Below are positions 1-9,486 of a DNA stretch of 64,000 bases, piece by piece. How positions within the stretch are numbered: position 1 is the stretch's first letter; each line of letters begins with the position of its first letter. The notes beneath the pieces were generated by a model that saw nothing but the letters and a program-made list of their open reading frames with translations, did no database searches and had not been told where the DNA came from. The position numbers and the translations under genes were made by a program. The DNA is from CAWFFV01 sp963814985 (lineage in GTDB: Bacteria > Chloroflexota > Ktedonobacteria > Ktedonobacterales > Ktedonobacteraceae), in contig CAWFFV010000027.1 of NCBI GenBank assembly GCA_963814985.1, forward strand, positions 62,001 to 126,000. The letters are read 5' to 3'.

Positions 1-1
1 T

Positions 2-3000
2 CCGGCTTCATTTGCTCAGCAGCGCTTATGGTTCCTCGATCAACTGCTACCGAATAGCCCGTTATACAATATCGCTGATGCAATACGGATAATGAACACA
101 CTGGATATTCCGGCACTCGAACAAACTTTTCACGAGATTGTCCGGCGGCATGATAGCTTGCGCACAACGTTTGCCTCGATCGATGGCGTACCTATGCAGG
201 TTGTTACTGATACCCTGACACCCCCACTCTCGTTTATCGATCTCAGCACCATCATTTCTCTAGAAGAACGTTGGGAACAGGCTCAGAAACTCGTAGAAGA
301 GGAAGCCGGACGCCCATTTGATCTTGCGCATGGACCATTAATCCGCGCAACTCTGGTATGCGTTGAGCAGAAAGATCACCTTCTGCTCCTGACTATGCAT
401 CATAGCATCTCGGATGGTTGGTCTAGAAGTGTCTTTATGCACGAGTTTGCCTCACTCTACACGGCCTTTGCGCAGGGGCAACCTTCACCCTTACCAGAAC
501 TGCCCATCCAGTATGCCGATTTTGCCGAGTGGCAGCGTTCGTGGCTCCAGGGAGAAGTTCGCGAGAAACTGCTGACCTACTGGAAGCATCAACTGAATGG
601 GTTACAACCGCTTGAATTGCCTACCGATCGCCCGCGCCCTGCGTTCTTCAATTCTCACGGGAGTTGTCTGGCTTTTGAACTTCCTGTTTCTCTGACTCAG
701 AGCCTCAAAGCGTTGAGCAGGCAGGAAGAGGTGACGTTGTTCATGCTGCTGCTGGCCGCCTTTCAAATAGTGCTGGCTCGCTATTCCGGTCAGGATGACA
801 TTGTCGTGGGATCACCCATCGCCAATCGTACCCGGACCGAACTTGAAGGGCTGATCGGCTTTTTTGCAAACACCCTCGTACTGCGGACCGACCTCTCCGG
901 CGATCTGAGTTTTCACGCACTCTTGAGTCGGGTACGCGCAATGCTCCTGGATGCCTATGCACACCAGGATTTGCCATTTGAACAATTAGTGGAAGAACTC
1001 CAGGTTCCTCGTGATCCCAGCCGCAACCCACTCTTCCAGGTCATGTTTGTGCTCCAAAATACTCCATCAAATATTGTAGAGCTTCCTGGGTTGACCTTAG
1101 AGATCAGGGAATCTTACATTGGAGCTGCCGCGTTTGATCTGGTGTTGTTCATTACTGAGAACAATGACACCTTAGAGGGGGTTCTTGAGTACAGTACAGA
1201 TTTATTTGATGAAGAGACCATCCGCCGTCTACAGGGCCATTACCAACACATTCTGGAACAGGTGGTGGATGCTCCCGAACAGCCCCTGGCGACTCTCTCT
1301 CTGCTCACCCCGGCAGAACGCCAGCAACTTTTGTACAAGTGGAACGATACTGCAACCCCTTTCCCTCCTGCCCGGTGTATCCATCTGCTTATCGAGGAGC
1401 AGGTGCAACGGACCCCACACACAGTGGCGATCCAGGGACTCGATCGCTCACTGAGCTATCAGGAACTCAATACATGCGCCAATCACCTGGCCCATCATCT
1501 CCATCGTCTGGGTGTCCAACCTGGTGGCTGTGTGGGTCTCTATCTGCACCGCTCCACCGATGCTTTCATCGCGCTGCTGGCCATCCTCAAAGCGGGATGC
1601 GCCTACGTGCCCATCGATCCGGCCAACCCCAGCGAGCGGGTGGCTTTTATGCTCCAAAATGCGCAGATTTCCACTCTGCTCACCCATCAGCAGTTGCTCA
1701 CCAGTCTGCCCCGAGCAACAGGTGCAGGCAGTCTGTCTGGATAGTGATTGGTCCACGATCGCCACTACTCCTAACACCAACCCGGTCTGTACGATCCAGC
1801 CTGCTGACTTATTCTATGTGATGTATACGTCTGGATCAACCGGCCAGCCCAAAGGGGTCGCGATGAGTCATCGTGCGCTCTACAACCTGCTCTGCTGGCA
1901 ATTGGAGACCATGGTTCCGCCACGCGCCGCCCGGCTCCTACAATATGCCTCACTGAGCTTTGACGTCTCATTCCAGGAGATCTTTCCCACCCTCAGTGCT
2001 GGCGGCACGATTGTCTTGATTACCGAAGAGCTACGCCGCGATCCGATGGCGCTGTTACGTTTCATCAACCAGCATCAAGTTGAAAAGTTATATTTACCCA
2101 TGGTCGCCTTGCAACAGTTGGCGGATGCCTGCGGACTGGCCGGGGTATCGTTGAGTTGTCTGCGCGAGATCACTGCAGCCGGAGAGCAACTGCAAATCAC
2201 CCCGCAGATGATCCACTTTTTCCACCAGGCATCCAACTGCACACTGCACAACTTCTATGGCCCCACCGAAACCCATGGTGTCAGCATTTACACCCTCAGC
2301 GGAGCGCCCGAGCAATGGCCCACTCTGGTTCCCATCGGTCGACCTATCGCCAACGATCAGGTGTATGTGCTCAATGCGCAGGGCCAACCTCAACCCATTG
2401 GGATCTCAGGAGAACTTTATCTGGGAGGCATTGGCGTCGCGGAGGGCTATCTCAACCGACCTGAACTCAGTGCGGAACGGTTTGTTGCTGATCCTTTCCG
2501 CTCCGAGCCGGGGGCACGGTTATACAAGTCTGGGGATCTGGCGCGCTGGCGAGCGGATGGCAACCTGGAGTTTTTGGGGCGGCTCGACCACCAGGTGAAG
2601 TTGCGTGGTTTTCGAGTGGAGTTAGAGGAGATAGAGGCAGTACTCAATCGGCAACCTGGGGTGCGCGAGAGCGTAGTAGTGGTGCGCGAGGATGTGGTGG
2701 GAGACAAACGGTTAGTGGCGTATCTGGTGATGGAGGCACAGCAGCGTCCCACGATAAATGACCTGCGCGCGATGATGCAGACGCACCTGCCCGAGTATAT
2801 GGTGCCAGCCAGCTATATATTTCTGGAGGCGTTGCCGCTCACACTCAACCGTAAAGTGGATCGAGAGCGATTGCCGCGTCCGGAGCGGGACCGTCCGGAA
2901 CTGGAGACCCAATTTGTTGCTCCAGAGACAGCTACCGAACAGGGGATAGCGCAGATCTGGCAAGAGATCCTGGGGATCGAGCGCGTGGGATTGCAGGATA

Positions 3001-3242
3001 ACTTCTTTGGATTGGGAGGACACTCTCTGCTCGTCACCCAGGTCATCTCGCACCTACACACCCAATTTGATGAAGAGATCACCGTGCGTGACCTCTTTAC
3101 CTTTCCAACGATTGCGCAGTTAGCAAAGCATATTGACGGGCTGCTGTTAGTGCGTTTGGACTCAGATGATACTGATGCCTTGTTGACACTTCTTGACGGT
3201 ATGGATGAAACTGAAGTAGAACAAATGCTGAAGCAAGTGTGA
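2..3242 (+). CDS. NRPS module C-A-PCP (5' partial, one frameshift)
   Basis: This is a nonribosomal peptide synthetase module that activates one amino acid and condenses it with an upstream chain. The reading frame is open from base 2 and already inside the condensation domain (SFAQQRLWFLDQ), so the start lies outside the window. The C domain covers about residues 1-440 with the active-site HHSISDG near residue 132. The adenylation domain (TSGSTGQPKG, YGPTETHG) covers about 460-960. The PCP has GGHSL, with the phosphopantetheine serine near base 3026. There is no epimerase, thioesterase or reductase, so the chain must pass to another protein. The frame shifts at the CCCC run 1709-1712, and removing one C restores LLTSLPEQQVQAV. 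My reading of the specificity residues is D-V-Q-Y-T-A-F-G-V-(K), which resembles proline-type pockets (DVQFIAHVVK) but differs at several positions, so the substrate is uncertain. The gene is convergent with the glycosyltransferase and opposite to the main cluster. Confidence 0.93.
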
Positions 3243-3294
3243 GAAGGGAATATCACTAAACATGAGCACCTCTTCCCGTTCCTAATAGTTGAAG

Positions 3295-3340
3295 TTCCCA
3301 CCCATCTAGGATCAAAATCACGAACTACGATGGGTGGGAA
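3295..3340. terminator. Perfect 12-bp inverted repeat between convergent genes
   Basis: Arms TTCCCACCCATC (3295-3306) and GATGGGTGGGAA (3329-3340) are exact reverse complements with a 22-base loop. They lie between the ends of the NRPS (+) and the glycosyltransferase (-). The position suits a bidirectional terminator, but there is no clear T-tract on either side. Confidence 0.5.
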
Positions 3341-3368
3341 TTGTTTCGCTTCCATGGTAGAAGGAAAA

Positions 3369-4953
3369 TTATACGTTGTACGATTTGGTGGTGGGCCATA
3401 GCTCCTTGACAGAAAATTTTATGTGATAAGCAACATAGACCGGTAGGTTAGTCTCCGTTGGTGTGCAGTATTTGCAAGTAATAGTATCAACTTGTACTAC
3501 TTTGTCGAACGCTGGCTTCAGAATATTATAGGGAGCACCAACTGAGATTATAATATCACCCGTACATGTGCCTGGCCCCCACAGGAAGTAGTTGAGATGA
3601 CTGCTAATGGCTTTAGGAATTTGATACATTTGGCTGTAATAATCGAGGGCTCCTGCTTCCCCATAGTTGCCAGCAAATATGCAGGCAAGCTTTTGCTGAT
3701 TTGTTGGAAGATGATGATACGCACGTGCAACAGTAGCAGCCATCTGCTGCCAACCGAGACGATCTGCCAGTGGTTGTGGTAAATGGGGTGTTGCTGGCTG
3801 GTCCTCTGCTGGCTCCACAAGATCTTTTCCTCCAGTGACCTGGATATATGTCGCAGGAGGAAGTACAGGCAGGAACAGCGTGGCCAAGCCGACACCACTA
3901 ATGATCAGCAGTGAGATATAGCTTGCCTTGAGCCAGTACCAATGGGTGGTAGACACAAAGCGTTCAATTAGTAATGCTCCAGCGGCAAATAACATTGGAT
4001 ACGCAGGAGACAGAAAATAGAATTTAGCATGGTTGAGCATAAACATGACGTAGAGGATGATAAAGGCAGTGCCAAACAACCTGTAGGGCTTTCCCTCTGG
4101 CTCGAAAAAATAATAGTATAATCCGGCCAGCCAGATGACTAGAGAGAGTGGATTTATGAGCAAAATCTGTTGATAGAGGAATTCGAAGGGAGTGACCTGT
4201 TCCTGGCTTGAGGGATAGCCTTTCCAGAATTCGATAGAGGGCCACCCATGGAGCATTTCCCAGAGAATATAGACAAAGAGGAAGACAAAGGCGATCTCCT
4301 CCCCCCAGCCAGAGCCGCTTATCGAGTAAATATTTGCGTTTGGATGAGAACAGTAATCCCACTACCAGCGCGAAACCAAACATGAGCATGGTCAGCTTTG
4401 TGAGTAAACCAATGCCAGCGACCAGCCCGAAGAGGAGCCAGAGTCGGGGTCGCTCACGTTTAATAACCAAAACAAGAATATAGCTGGCCAATACCCACCA
4501 GAGTTCGTCAAATGCATTCATTGTGAAGAGAGAGTCCATCCCAAGGAATATGGGTGAAACGAGACTTGCTAAACTTGCGAGACATTGCGCAAATCTACCA
4601 CCACCCAGCTCACGCGCAATCAATCCAGTGAGTAGAACAACAAACATCCCTGCAACGGCTGGGAGAATATGAAATGCTACTAGTGAGTCACCAAATACAA
4701 AGTGGGTAAAAGCGGCTGCAAGAGCAATAAACGCTGGAAAGTCGACATATCCAAGATCTAGATGTTGCCCCGCCGCAATAAAATACAGTTCATCTCTGAA
4801 AAAACCATAGTTATTACTTGTCGCCAGGTGTATGACGAGCTTAACAAGTGCCAGATATACCAGGATCGCTGTATCACCCAATAAGATGCGAGATGATATA
4901 ATCTCCTTATACCATAACCACAATTGTTTCTTGGGGATGATTAATACGCTCAT
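3369..4953 (-). CDS. Integral membrane glycosyltransferase, GT39/ArnT/PMT-like (one frameshift)
   Basis: This is a polytopic membrane protein of about 528 residues after correction. It has an N-terminal acidic motif (NYGFFRDELYFIAAG) followed by roughly ten hydrophobic segments and a soluble C-terminal part. That is the pattern of the dolichyl-phosphate-mannose/ArnT-like family, which transfers sugars from a polyprenyl-phosphate donor on the outer face of the membrane. The frame breaks in the six-base C run 4301-4306. One base fewer gives LGEEIAFVFLFVYILWEM running into the second half. An earlier in-frame ATG at 4962 directly abuts the Shine-Dalgarno AAAGGAGG (4963-4970) and could not be used, so I start at 4953, with 9 bases of spacing. 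Its link to the biosynthetic cluster is unproven; it could glycosylate an exported product or be a bystander. Confidence 0.8.
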
Positions 4954-4962
4954 GTGATGCAT

Positions 4963-4970
4963 CCTCCTTT
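4963..4970 (-). promoter_or_regulatory. Ribosome binding site deciding the glycosyltransferase start
   Basis: AAAGGAGG on the minus strand lies 9 bases upstream of the ATG at 4953. It is immediately next to an earlier in-frame ATG at 4962, which rules that codon out. Confidence 0.75.
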
Positions 4971-5401
4971 GGAAATATCGTTAATTTCGTTTATGCTCTA
5001 CCAGTACTTTGTTGCATCAGAGAGGACTGTATCCTCTGCTCTTCTCAGGATAGCAGATCAAGCCTAAACTCCCCTAACTTAAGAAAACACTGTTCGATTC
5101 CTTTCATGTGAGGAATTAGCCCAAGGCGACAAAGTACCAGTAAAGCATAATTGGAAGTTACTGTCAGGGTTCAGGTGATACGAACTAGCATAGATCGCTA
5201 AAAATATAATGGTTTGCTTCCAAATAAATGAAGAGTACAGTCAGAAGCCATATAATTACCCTGGCTCCATGTTGATAGCAAACCAACTTAATCTCTTCAT
5301 TGAGCAGTGATCAACACTGACCAGTGTAGCAAACCTTTGTCGTCAGTCAGGGTACTGAGAGATCGCAACCTGTTTATTCATTGTATGGTTGGCCTGGACA
5401 A
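4971..5401. other. Intergenic region without a recognised gene
   Basis: No convincing coding sequence is visible on either strand. A perfect 14-bp palindrome, ACACTG-AC-CAGTGT, lies at 5314-5327, about 75 bases beyond the 3' end of the LuxR-type gene. It could be a regulator site or a short terminator stem. The region presumably also holds the glycosyltransferase promoter, but no -35/-10 pair stands out. Confidence 0.4.
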
Positions 5402-6187
5402 TCACGTTAAATGATCATCAATGAGAGAAAAGAGGCCTGTTTGGTAAGCAACCAGAACTGCATCACGCTCGTTGTGCACGCCTAGCCGCTCATAGATATG
5501 TTGTCGGTGCTTCCCAACAGTAGCCGGAGAGATACAGAGTAGCTCGGCAATAGCCTCCTGGCCATGCCCCCGGCACATCAATACCAAAACTTCTCGTTCT
5601 CGTTTCGTCAGTGGACCATGTATCTGATAGTCGATTTGTTGGCATTGCCCTTGTAGGAATGAGGATTGTTCCAGTGTATATAAAAGCCAACTGCATACCT
5701 GGGCTAAAAGTTGTGCTACAGGTAAAGGAACTGAAGGTTGTTCTGTATGTACAGGATCAAAGGTGATACAAAGTTTTCCGTAGACGATGTTACTAAATTG
5801 CACTGGCAGTGTAATCAAAGTGGAAGCAGGAAAATTTCCCTTTTTTAGTGTTCTCTGACGACCCAGGCAGAGTTGTGCACGATCTTGCGTAATAAATTTG
5901 ACTTCATTACAAAGAGTTGTTATTCCTGTTTGCATTTGTCCGCAAAGGGTCTGCCCCAGACTTAAAAGATGTGTGACCAGTTGCATATCTTCAATGATAT
6001 GTGAACTATATATATTTTCAATATTTGTATACGAACTAGGCATATGAGATATAAGGTTTGAGGGCGATAATGAGATTTGATGCATTTGAACATACTCTCT
6101 TCTACAATAAAACTGCTGGTAACCAAACCAGGATAACAGTTCATATGTATACATATATGACGGAACTGAGTACATCGCAATTTGCAT
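5402..6187 (-). CDS. LuxR-family transcriptional regulator
   Basis: The protein has up to 261 residues. It has a C-terminal LuxR-type helix-turn-helix at about 190-250 (LTKREREVLVLMCRGHGQ, then IAELLCISPATVGKHRQHIYERLGV), the standard DNA-binding end of response-regulator-like activators. The N-terminal 180 residues match no family I can name with certainty; the position and size would suit a GAF-like sensor. No phospho-acceptor receiver domain is apparent. The longest frame starts at 6187 without a visible ribosome site. An ATG at 6085 (MHQISLSP) is preceded by AGAAGAGAG at suitable spacing and may be the true start. It is divergent from the export operon and is the only regulator in the window, so it is the best candidate for a cluster regulator. 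Confidence 0.82.
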   Translation of the reverse strand: MQIAMYSVPSYMYTYELLSWFGYQQFYCRREYVQMHQISLSPSNLISHMPSSYTNIENIYSSHIIEDMQLVTHLLSLGQTLCGQMQTGITTLCNEVKFITQDRAQLCLGRQRTLKKGNFPASTLITLPVQFSNIVYGKLCITFDPVHTEQPSVPLPVAQLLAQVCSWLLYTLEQSSFLQGQCQQIDYQIHGPLTKREREVLVLMCRGHGQEAIAELLCISPATVGKHRQHIYERLGVHNERDAVLVAYQTGLFSLIDDHLT

Positions 6188-6350
6188 AAGGAATGTTAAC
6201 TATTTCAAACAATCCTTGTATCGTACTATCGCTGCCATATAACATGTAAGGTTAGAAAGACCACATCTTCTCGTGACTCTTTATCGGAATCACCTCATAT
6301 TTTTTCCTGCTTCAAGTCAGCTACAAACGTATCGTAAGTAACTATAATTA

Positions 6351-6379
6351 GATGTACATCAAAAAAATCCTTTTGTCAA
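6351..6379 (-). promoter_or_regulatory. Possible promoter of the LuxR-type gene
   Basis: The minus strand carries a consensus TTGACA (6379-6374), then 17 bases, then TACATC (6356-6351), a weak -10 with three of six matches. It would give a leader of about 160 bases. Low confidence. Confidence 0.25.
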
Positions 6380-6413
6380 CCCTAATACCTTGATAGTACC
6401 TTTAAAAATCTTA

Positions 6414-6437
6414 TATTTTTCAAACCTTTGAAAAATA
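6414..6437. repeat. A+T-rich perfect palindrome, possible operator
   Basis: Arms TATTTTTCAAA (6414-6424) and TTTGAAAAATA (6427-6437) are exact reverse complements separated by CC. No T-tract follows on either strand, so an operator is more likely than a terminator. Confidence 0.45.
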
Positions 6438-6458
6438 AAAAAAAATATGCTATAACCC

Positions 6459-6480
6459 ACATTTCGTAGAAATGTTGACA
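6459..6480 (+). promoter_or_regulatory. Palindrome overlapping a -35-like TTGACA
   Basis: ACATTTC-GTA-GAAATGT (6459-6475) is a perfect palindrome whose last base starts a TTGACA hexamer (6475-6480). A weak A+T-rich -10 candidate lies around 6501-6508. It could drive the transposase remnant or the export genes, or belong to the element's end. Confidence 0.3.
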
Positions 6481-6529
6481 AACAAAAAGGATTAGAAGTC
6501 AAGATAAAAAAACGCGAAAGGGCGAAAAA

Positions 6530-6658
6530 GTGTCACAGAAAGGGGGATATCAAACAGAAAGACTGGATCATTTGGGAATTGTAGCAGGGGTCTGTCAAAA
6601 AGCAGGAATTGCAGAATGGCTTGATGAATGCGTAGGAGAACAGTATCAGGGTTGGTAG
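6530..6658 (+). pseudogene. Truncated IS1634/DUF4277-like transposase N-terminus
   Basis: From GTG at 6530 the frame reads VSQKGGYQTERLDHLGIVAG and on to a TAG at 6656-6658, 42 codons in all. The segment TERLDHLGIVAGVC..AGIAEWLDE is typical of the N-terminus of DUF4277/IS1634-like transposases. Those are normally several hundred residues long, and nothing recognisable of the rest follows. I read it as a dead insertion-sequence fragment. No terminal inverted repeats or target duplication could be identified. It sits between the regulator and the export operon, which suggests past transposition at this edge of the cluster. Confidence 0.6.
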
Positions 6659-6892
6659 AGAAAGCTGTGCCTTTGGGTAGGCACAAAAAATACGGTTTAC
6701 ACAGCATGACAATACCTTGCTCGACAACGTACGCTTGAGAAAGATCAATGAAAATTTTTTAGCAGCACCAGTTGATAGACCTTTTTATCTGATGAGCGCT
6801 ACGGGAAGTGGAATTGGTCGCCGGAAGCATTCCATTGAGCTAACACAAACTTGCATTTTTAACCTGTACCTGACCTACAAGGAGGATTTGAT
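6659..6892. other. Leader region of the export operon
   Basis: No convincing gene is seen. A small hairpin (GTGCCT-TTGGGT-AGGCAC, about 6667-6684) follows the transposase remnant. The region ends in a strong AAGGAGG site just upstream of the ATG at 6893. Any promoter for the ABC genes should lie here or just upstream. Confidence 0.4.
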
Positions 6893-7896
6893 ATGGACGC
6901 CGTTTTGCGATCTCCTTCAGCTATTGAGATTACATCTCTCAGTAAGATATATCATGAACGCAACAAAAGTACTGTGAAAGCTGTGAACGATCTGAATCTC
7001 AGTATACCAACCGGTCAGATATTTGGTTTCTTGGGTTCGAATGGCGCGGGTAAAACGACGACGATCAAGATGATTTGTGGGCTGATCACACCGACAACGG
7101 GAAATGTGGTCGTCAATGGATACGATGTCGCACGAGAGCGAAGTATGGCCATGCGACAACTCTGGCGTCGTGCTAGAGGGAACACGAAATATCTATTGGA
7201 GGCTTACAGCCTGGCAGAACTTGATGTATTTTGGACATTTGAAAGATCGGTGGGGAAAACACCTGGCGGAGCATGCAGAGAGGCTTCTACGAGAGCTTGA
7301 TCTATGGGAGCGACGCAATGACACGATTTCGAACATTCTCACGCGGCATGCAACAGAAAGTTGCAATTGCCTGCGCTTTGATAACCGATCCCAGTGTTGT
7401 ACTTCTCGATGAACCAACGTTAGGTCTGGATGTGCAGGCTTCTATGATCATGAAAAAATGGATCATCAAGCTTGCCAAAGAGCAAGGGAAGACTGTCGTA
7501 CTTACCACACATCAACTCGATATGGCTGAGGAACTATGTGATAGGGTGGCAATCATGCGCAAAGGCAACCTCCTGGTGAACAAGCCCTTACTCAGCTTAC
7601 TACACCTATTTCGACAGGAACACTATGAGATCCGCATAAAAGGCGTCCTGGATGAGACACAACGTGTCCACTTCGATGACTTAACGATGAGCAGCAGCGA
7701 TGAGGAAACCGTGCTGACAGGCTCAATCAGCGACGATACGATACTGTACAAATATGTCAATATCCTACAAGGGCTGAATTTACCGCTTCTTTCTGTGCAA
7801 CGAATTGAACCAAACTTAGAAGATATCTTTGTTCAACTGCTCACTGAAGGCGAGAAAGAGGAAAAACTTGAGAACCATCTTCTTAGTCATGCTTAA
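6893..7896 (+). CDS. ABC-2 type exporter ATPase, DrrA/CcmA-like (two frameshifts)
   Basis: This is the ATP-binding subunit of an ABC-2 exporter, about 333 residues after correction. It has Walker A GSNGAGKTTT near residue 45, a signature-like FSRGMQQKVAIA, Walker B VVLLDEPTLGLD and the switch histidine in THQLDMAEELCDRVAIM. A C-terminal extension of about 100 residues is typical of the drug-resistance DrrA group. The frame is broken twice by apparent +1 insertions: near 7161-7163 (repair gives RQLGVVLEGTRNIYW) and in TTT at 7327-7329 (repair gives DTIRTFSRGMQQK). All catalytic motifs survive, so sequencing error is more likely than decay. It is the first gene of an operon overlapping the permease. 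It is a likely exporter or self-resistance pump for the product made nearby. Confidence 0.88.
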
Positions 7897-8656
7897 TGAA
7901 ACATATAAACGCCTATTGATTGTCTGGGATTACAAATTTAACGTGCTCATGCAGATAGTTCTTGTCGGGATCATCTTCATAGGTGCCTGTTTCTTGTTAG
8001 GCGGTGGACAATTTCAACCTGAACAGTTGACCACTGTCTTTCTCGGATACATCGTCTGGCTGTATGCTCGTGTCACGATACCGACTATCAGTGCTGATTT
8101 AACTGGCGAGGCTCAGGCGGGAACACTAGAGCAAATGTATATGTCGCCCGCACCCGCTGAAGCGCTATTATTGGGTCGCATCTTTGCTATGTTAATTACA
8201 ACAACACTTATGATAGTGCTAACCGGGCTGGGTCTCGTATTTATTTTGCATATCAACGTACCACTGCGGTGGGAAGGTCTTCTGGTACTGTTGCTCACCC
8301 TTGTTGGTTTATTTGGTTTCACCCTCATTCTAGGTGGAGCGACCCTGGTCTTTAAACAGACAGAGGCCCTGGCTGACTTGATCCAGAACATGCTCATGTT
8401 TCTGACAGGTTCACTGCTGCCAATTAATCGCTTTCCTGAATGGCTATCGATCGTTGCCAGAACGTTACCCATCACACAAGGCATCGATGTACTACGCCGC
8501 GTTGAGCAGAATGGGGAATCTCTTGTAGCAGTGTGGAATGACCAGAGCCTGATCTGGCTCATTGTTCATTCTTGCATATACCTCTGTGTCGGCTGGGTCA
8601 TTTTCAAGTGGTGTGAAAAGACCGCTAAGGAACAAGGAACATTAAGTCAGTACTAG
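7889..8656 (+). CDS. ABC-2 type transporter permease
   Basis: This membrane subunit of about 255 residues has six hydrophobic segments (for example LMQIVLVGIIFIGACFLL and LLVLLLTLVGLFGFTLILGG). It has the ABC-2 pattern QAGTLEQMYMSPAPAEALLLGR after the second segment. The frame is open from an ATG at 7829, but the ATG at 7889 (MLNETYKRLL) overlaps the ATPase stop by 8 bases and matches family length better, so I chose it and infer translational coupling. With the preceding ATPase it would form a two-component efflux pump, usually placed next to antibiotic or lipopeptide genes. Confidence 0.87.
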   Translation: MLNETYKRLLIVWDYKFNVLMQIVLVGIIFIGACFLLGGGQFQPEQLTTVFLGYIVWLYARVTIPTISADLTGEAQAGTLEQMYMSPAPAEALLLGRIFAMLITTTLMIVLTGLGLVFILHINVPLRWEGLLVLLLTLVGLFGFTLILGGATLVFKQTEALADLIQNMLMFLTGSLLPINRFPEWLSIVARTLPITQGIDVLRRVEQNGESLVAVWNDQSLIWLIVHSCIYLCVGWVIFKWCEKTAKEQGTLSQY

Positions 8657-8719
8657 AGCAAACACAGAAGGCTAACTGCTACTCCGAATTTATGTGAAGT
8701 AGCAAGAAAGGATTTTTCT

Positions 8720-9457
8720 ATGACCGCGATTGAGCAGAAATCCTCCGTCACCAAGCAGAATGTTGACACTGCGCAAGTGTACGTTGAGAACGTTTCAAAA
8801 GTGCTACAGATAAAATCGACAAAAACAGTTATCCTGGACGATCTCTCATTTTCTGTGCCCAAAGGGAGTCTGTTCGCGATTAATGGGCCATCTGGCAGTG
8901 GAAAATCAACACTTCTCAATCTTCTGACAGGTATCGACCGACCAAGCGCGGGACGAGTACTCTTCGAGGGTAAAGCGCTGCGAGATATGGGGGAAAATCA
9001 GTTGGCAAAGTGGCGTGGACATAATGTTGGCATCGTCTTTCAGTTTTTCCAGTTGTTGCCGACACTGACAGCGATAGAAAATGTATTGCTGGCCCTGGAG
9101 CTGGGGCACGTACTACCACGTCGCCAATGGCGCGCAAGAGCTATGGAGTGTCTGGAGATCGTGGGAGTGCAGGATTATGCCAGGCGTCTACCCAGTGAAC
9201 TCTCAGGCGGGCAGCAGCAGCGTGTTGCCATCGCACGTGCGTTAGCCAACGATCCACCAGTGCTCGTCGCCGACGAACCGACTGGGAACCTGGACTCCCA
9301 TACAGCGTTACAGGTTTTTGATCTACTGGAATCCCTTACCACACGTGACAAAACCGTCATCTATGTTACACACGATACTCACCTGGCTGCTCGTGCTCAC
9401 GACCATATTGAACTGCTGGATGGGCGTATTATTGCTCAACGGGTGCAATCAATCTAG
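8720..9457 (+). CDS. ABC transporter ATPase, MacB/LolD-like
   Basis: A complete 245-residue nucleotide-binding protein. It has Walker [10 protein letters not shown] (near residue 57), signature [15 protein letters not shown], Walker [13 protein letters not shown] and a switch histidine in [12 protein letters not shown]. The motifs and length place it in the MacB/LolD/FtsE group that partners FtsX-type permeases. The start is preceded by AAAGGA. It lies 63 bases after the ABC-2 permease and 29 bases before the FtsX-like permease, so all four genes are probably one transcript. The partner permease suggests mechanotransmission, that is, extrusion of hydrophobic or periplasmic substrates, rather than classical channel transport. 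Confidence 0.93.
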   Translation: MTAIEQKSSVTKQNVDTAQVYVENVSKVLQIKSTKTVILDDLSFSVPKGSLFAINGPSGSGKSTLLNLLTGIDRPSAGRVLFEGKALRDMGENQLAKWRGHNVGIVFQFFQLLPTLTAIENVLLALELGHVLPRRQWRARAMECLEIVGVQDYARRLPSELSGGQQQRVAIARALANDPPVLVADEPTGNLDSHTALQVFDLLESLTTRDKTVIYVTHDTHLAARAHDHIELLDGRIIAQRVQSI

Positions 9458-9486
9458 CGCCTTTACGAGGCAGAGGAGATAGGTCT

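Noticed and set aside
6717..6977. Plus-strand frame overlapping the start of the ABC ATPase
   Set aside because: No family features; its end overlaps the well-supported ATPase start with its strong ribosome site.
7104..7412. Separate short gene between the two halves of the ABC ATPase
   Set aside because: Its middle part (VVLEGTRNIYWRLTAWQNLMYF) is the missing segment of the ATPase in another frame, so it is part of that gene.
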